A stretch of DNA of 64,000 bases from Chamaelirium japonicum (taxonomy: Eukaryota; Streptophyta; Magnoliopsida; Liliales; Melanthiaceae): positions 620,001 through 684,000 of the forward strand of contig CANTAL010000143.1 of NCBI GenBank assembly GCA_947650365.1. Direction: 5' to 3'. Made by a program: the position numbers and the translations under genes. Each line of letters starts with the position of its first letter. Within the stretch, counting starts at the first letter, position 1. Below the pieces are notes generated by a model, which had not been told where the DNA came from, searched no databases, and saw nothing but the letters and a program-made list of their open reading frames with translations. Of the stretch, positions 63,898-64,000 are shown piece after piece.

Positions 63898-64000
63898 TGA
63901 CGATCCATTCTTACTCATTCGTATGATCCATTCTAATTTATTCGTACGAATGTATCCTTTCTAATTCATTCGTACGTCTAATTCATTCGTATGGTCCATT
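63898..64000 (-). repeat. Satellite block, minus polarity, cut by window end
   Basis: J7 left; follows 35,957-36,055 closely, including ACGTCTAATTC. Confidence 0.85.

Larger units (their letters stand above)
5951..64000. repeat. 23/28-bp satellite array with alternating polarity
   Basis: All 58 kb are built from one short monomer. The 23-bp form is GAATGAATTA then GAATGGATCGTAC. The 28-bp form is GAATGAATTA then GAATGGATACATTCGTGC. The 28-mers recur every 97, 120, 143 or 166 bp (23n+28), as measured at 28,871, 28,968, 29,111 and 29,231. Blocks reading GAATTAGAATGG (plus) alternate with blocks reading CCATTCTAATTC (minus). I count 73 blocks, listed below, with about 28 kb plus and 30 kb minus. 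Variant monomers recur in fixed order, for example GAGTAAG, then GAAATAG, then TTGTAC, so the array has higher-order structure. Junction classes J1-J10 are described separately. No non-satellite insertion was seen after 5,950. The array continues past 64,000. Confidence 0.97.

Noticed and set aside
5951-64000. CRISPR-like array
   Set aside because: Monomers are directly adjacent with no unique spacers, polarity alternates, and the host is a plant.
5951-64000. Telomeric or interstitial telomere repeat
   Set aside because: No TTTAGGG-type runs. The 23/28-bp monomer is unrelated.
5951-64000. CENP-B box in the monomer
   Set aside because: The monomer lacks the TTCG....A..CGGG pattern, and plants have no established CENP-B box system.

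Overview
The window is plant nuclear DNA. It falls into two very different parts: the 3' portion of a Ty3/gypsy LTR retrotransposon (1-5,950), and 58 kb of uninterrupted short-period satellite DNA (5,951-64,000). The retrotransposon has the layout of the plant Tat lineage: integrase at the end of the polyprotein, a tandem-repeat 3' untranslated region, a long gene-like antisense reading frame, a purine tract, and an LTR bounded by TGTTGGGGG and CCCCCGAACA. The host is therefore a flowering plant. A monocot is only a weak guess from the high GC content of the element. No host gene, tRNA, rRNA or CRISPR was found.

Retrotransposon: the integrase core and GPY/F module end at 771. Five 78-bp repeats follow (887-1,276). 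The minus strand from about 4,304 down to about 1,770 carries the antisense gene region: a globular domain resembling the 'putative gypsy type transposon' family, a Pro/Ala-rich linker and a coiled-coil tail, with a convincing 72-bp intron-like segment. It appears to have its own promoter: TATAAATA at 4,436-4,429 and several ACGT-core boxes behind it. The 3' LTR (5,034-5,950, 917 bp) holds a GC-rich minisatellite, a TATA box and a conserved U5 motif. Its last base directly abuts satellite DNA, so the element sits inside the array. Its 5' half lies outside the window.

Satellite: the monomer is 23 bp (GAATGAATTA followed by GAATGGATCGTAC). A 28-bp form replaces the ATCGTAC end with ATACATTCGTGC. 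Dividing length by monomer size gives roughly 2,400-2,500 monomers. The array is not head-to-tail throughout. Reading by eye I find 73 blocks of alternating polarity (72 switches), from tens of bases to 3.7 kb, with about 28 kb in plus and 30 kb in minus orientation. The switches are not independent. Most fall into a few recurrent junction classes, labelled J1-J10 here, and five of these (J1, J2, J3, J5, J7) occur in both orientations with their flanking variant monomers. Switch points sit on the palindromic parts of the monomer (CGTACG, CGATCG, GAATTC, CATTCG..CGAATG). Larger duplicated segments (0.2-2.2 kb, up to 38 kb apart) are superimposed. The commonest single-base variants are the four expected from loss of methyl-CpG.

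The most interesting object is this polarity-switching, strand-balanced satellite built from reversible junction cassettes. It could be a centromeric or heterochromatic array, or partly an assembly product. The sequence alone cannot decide. Block borders are given to about 10 bp.
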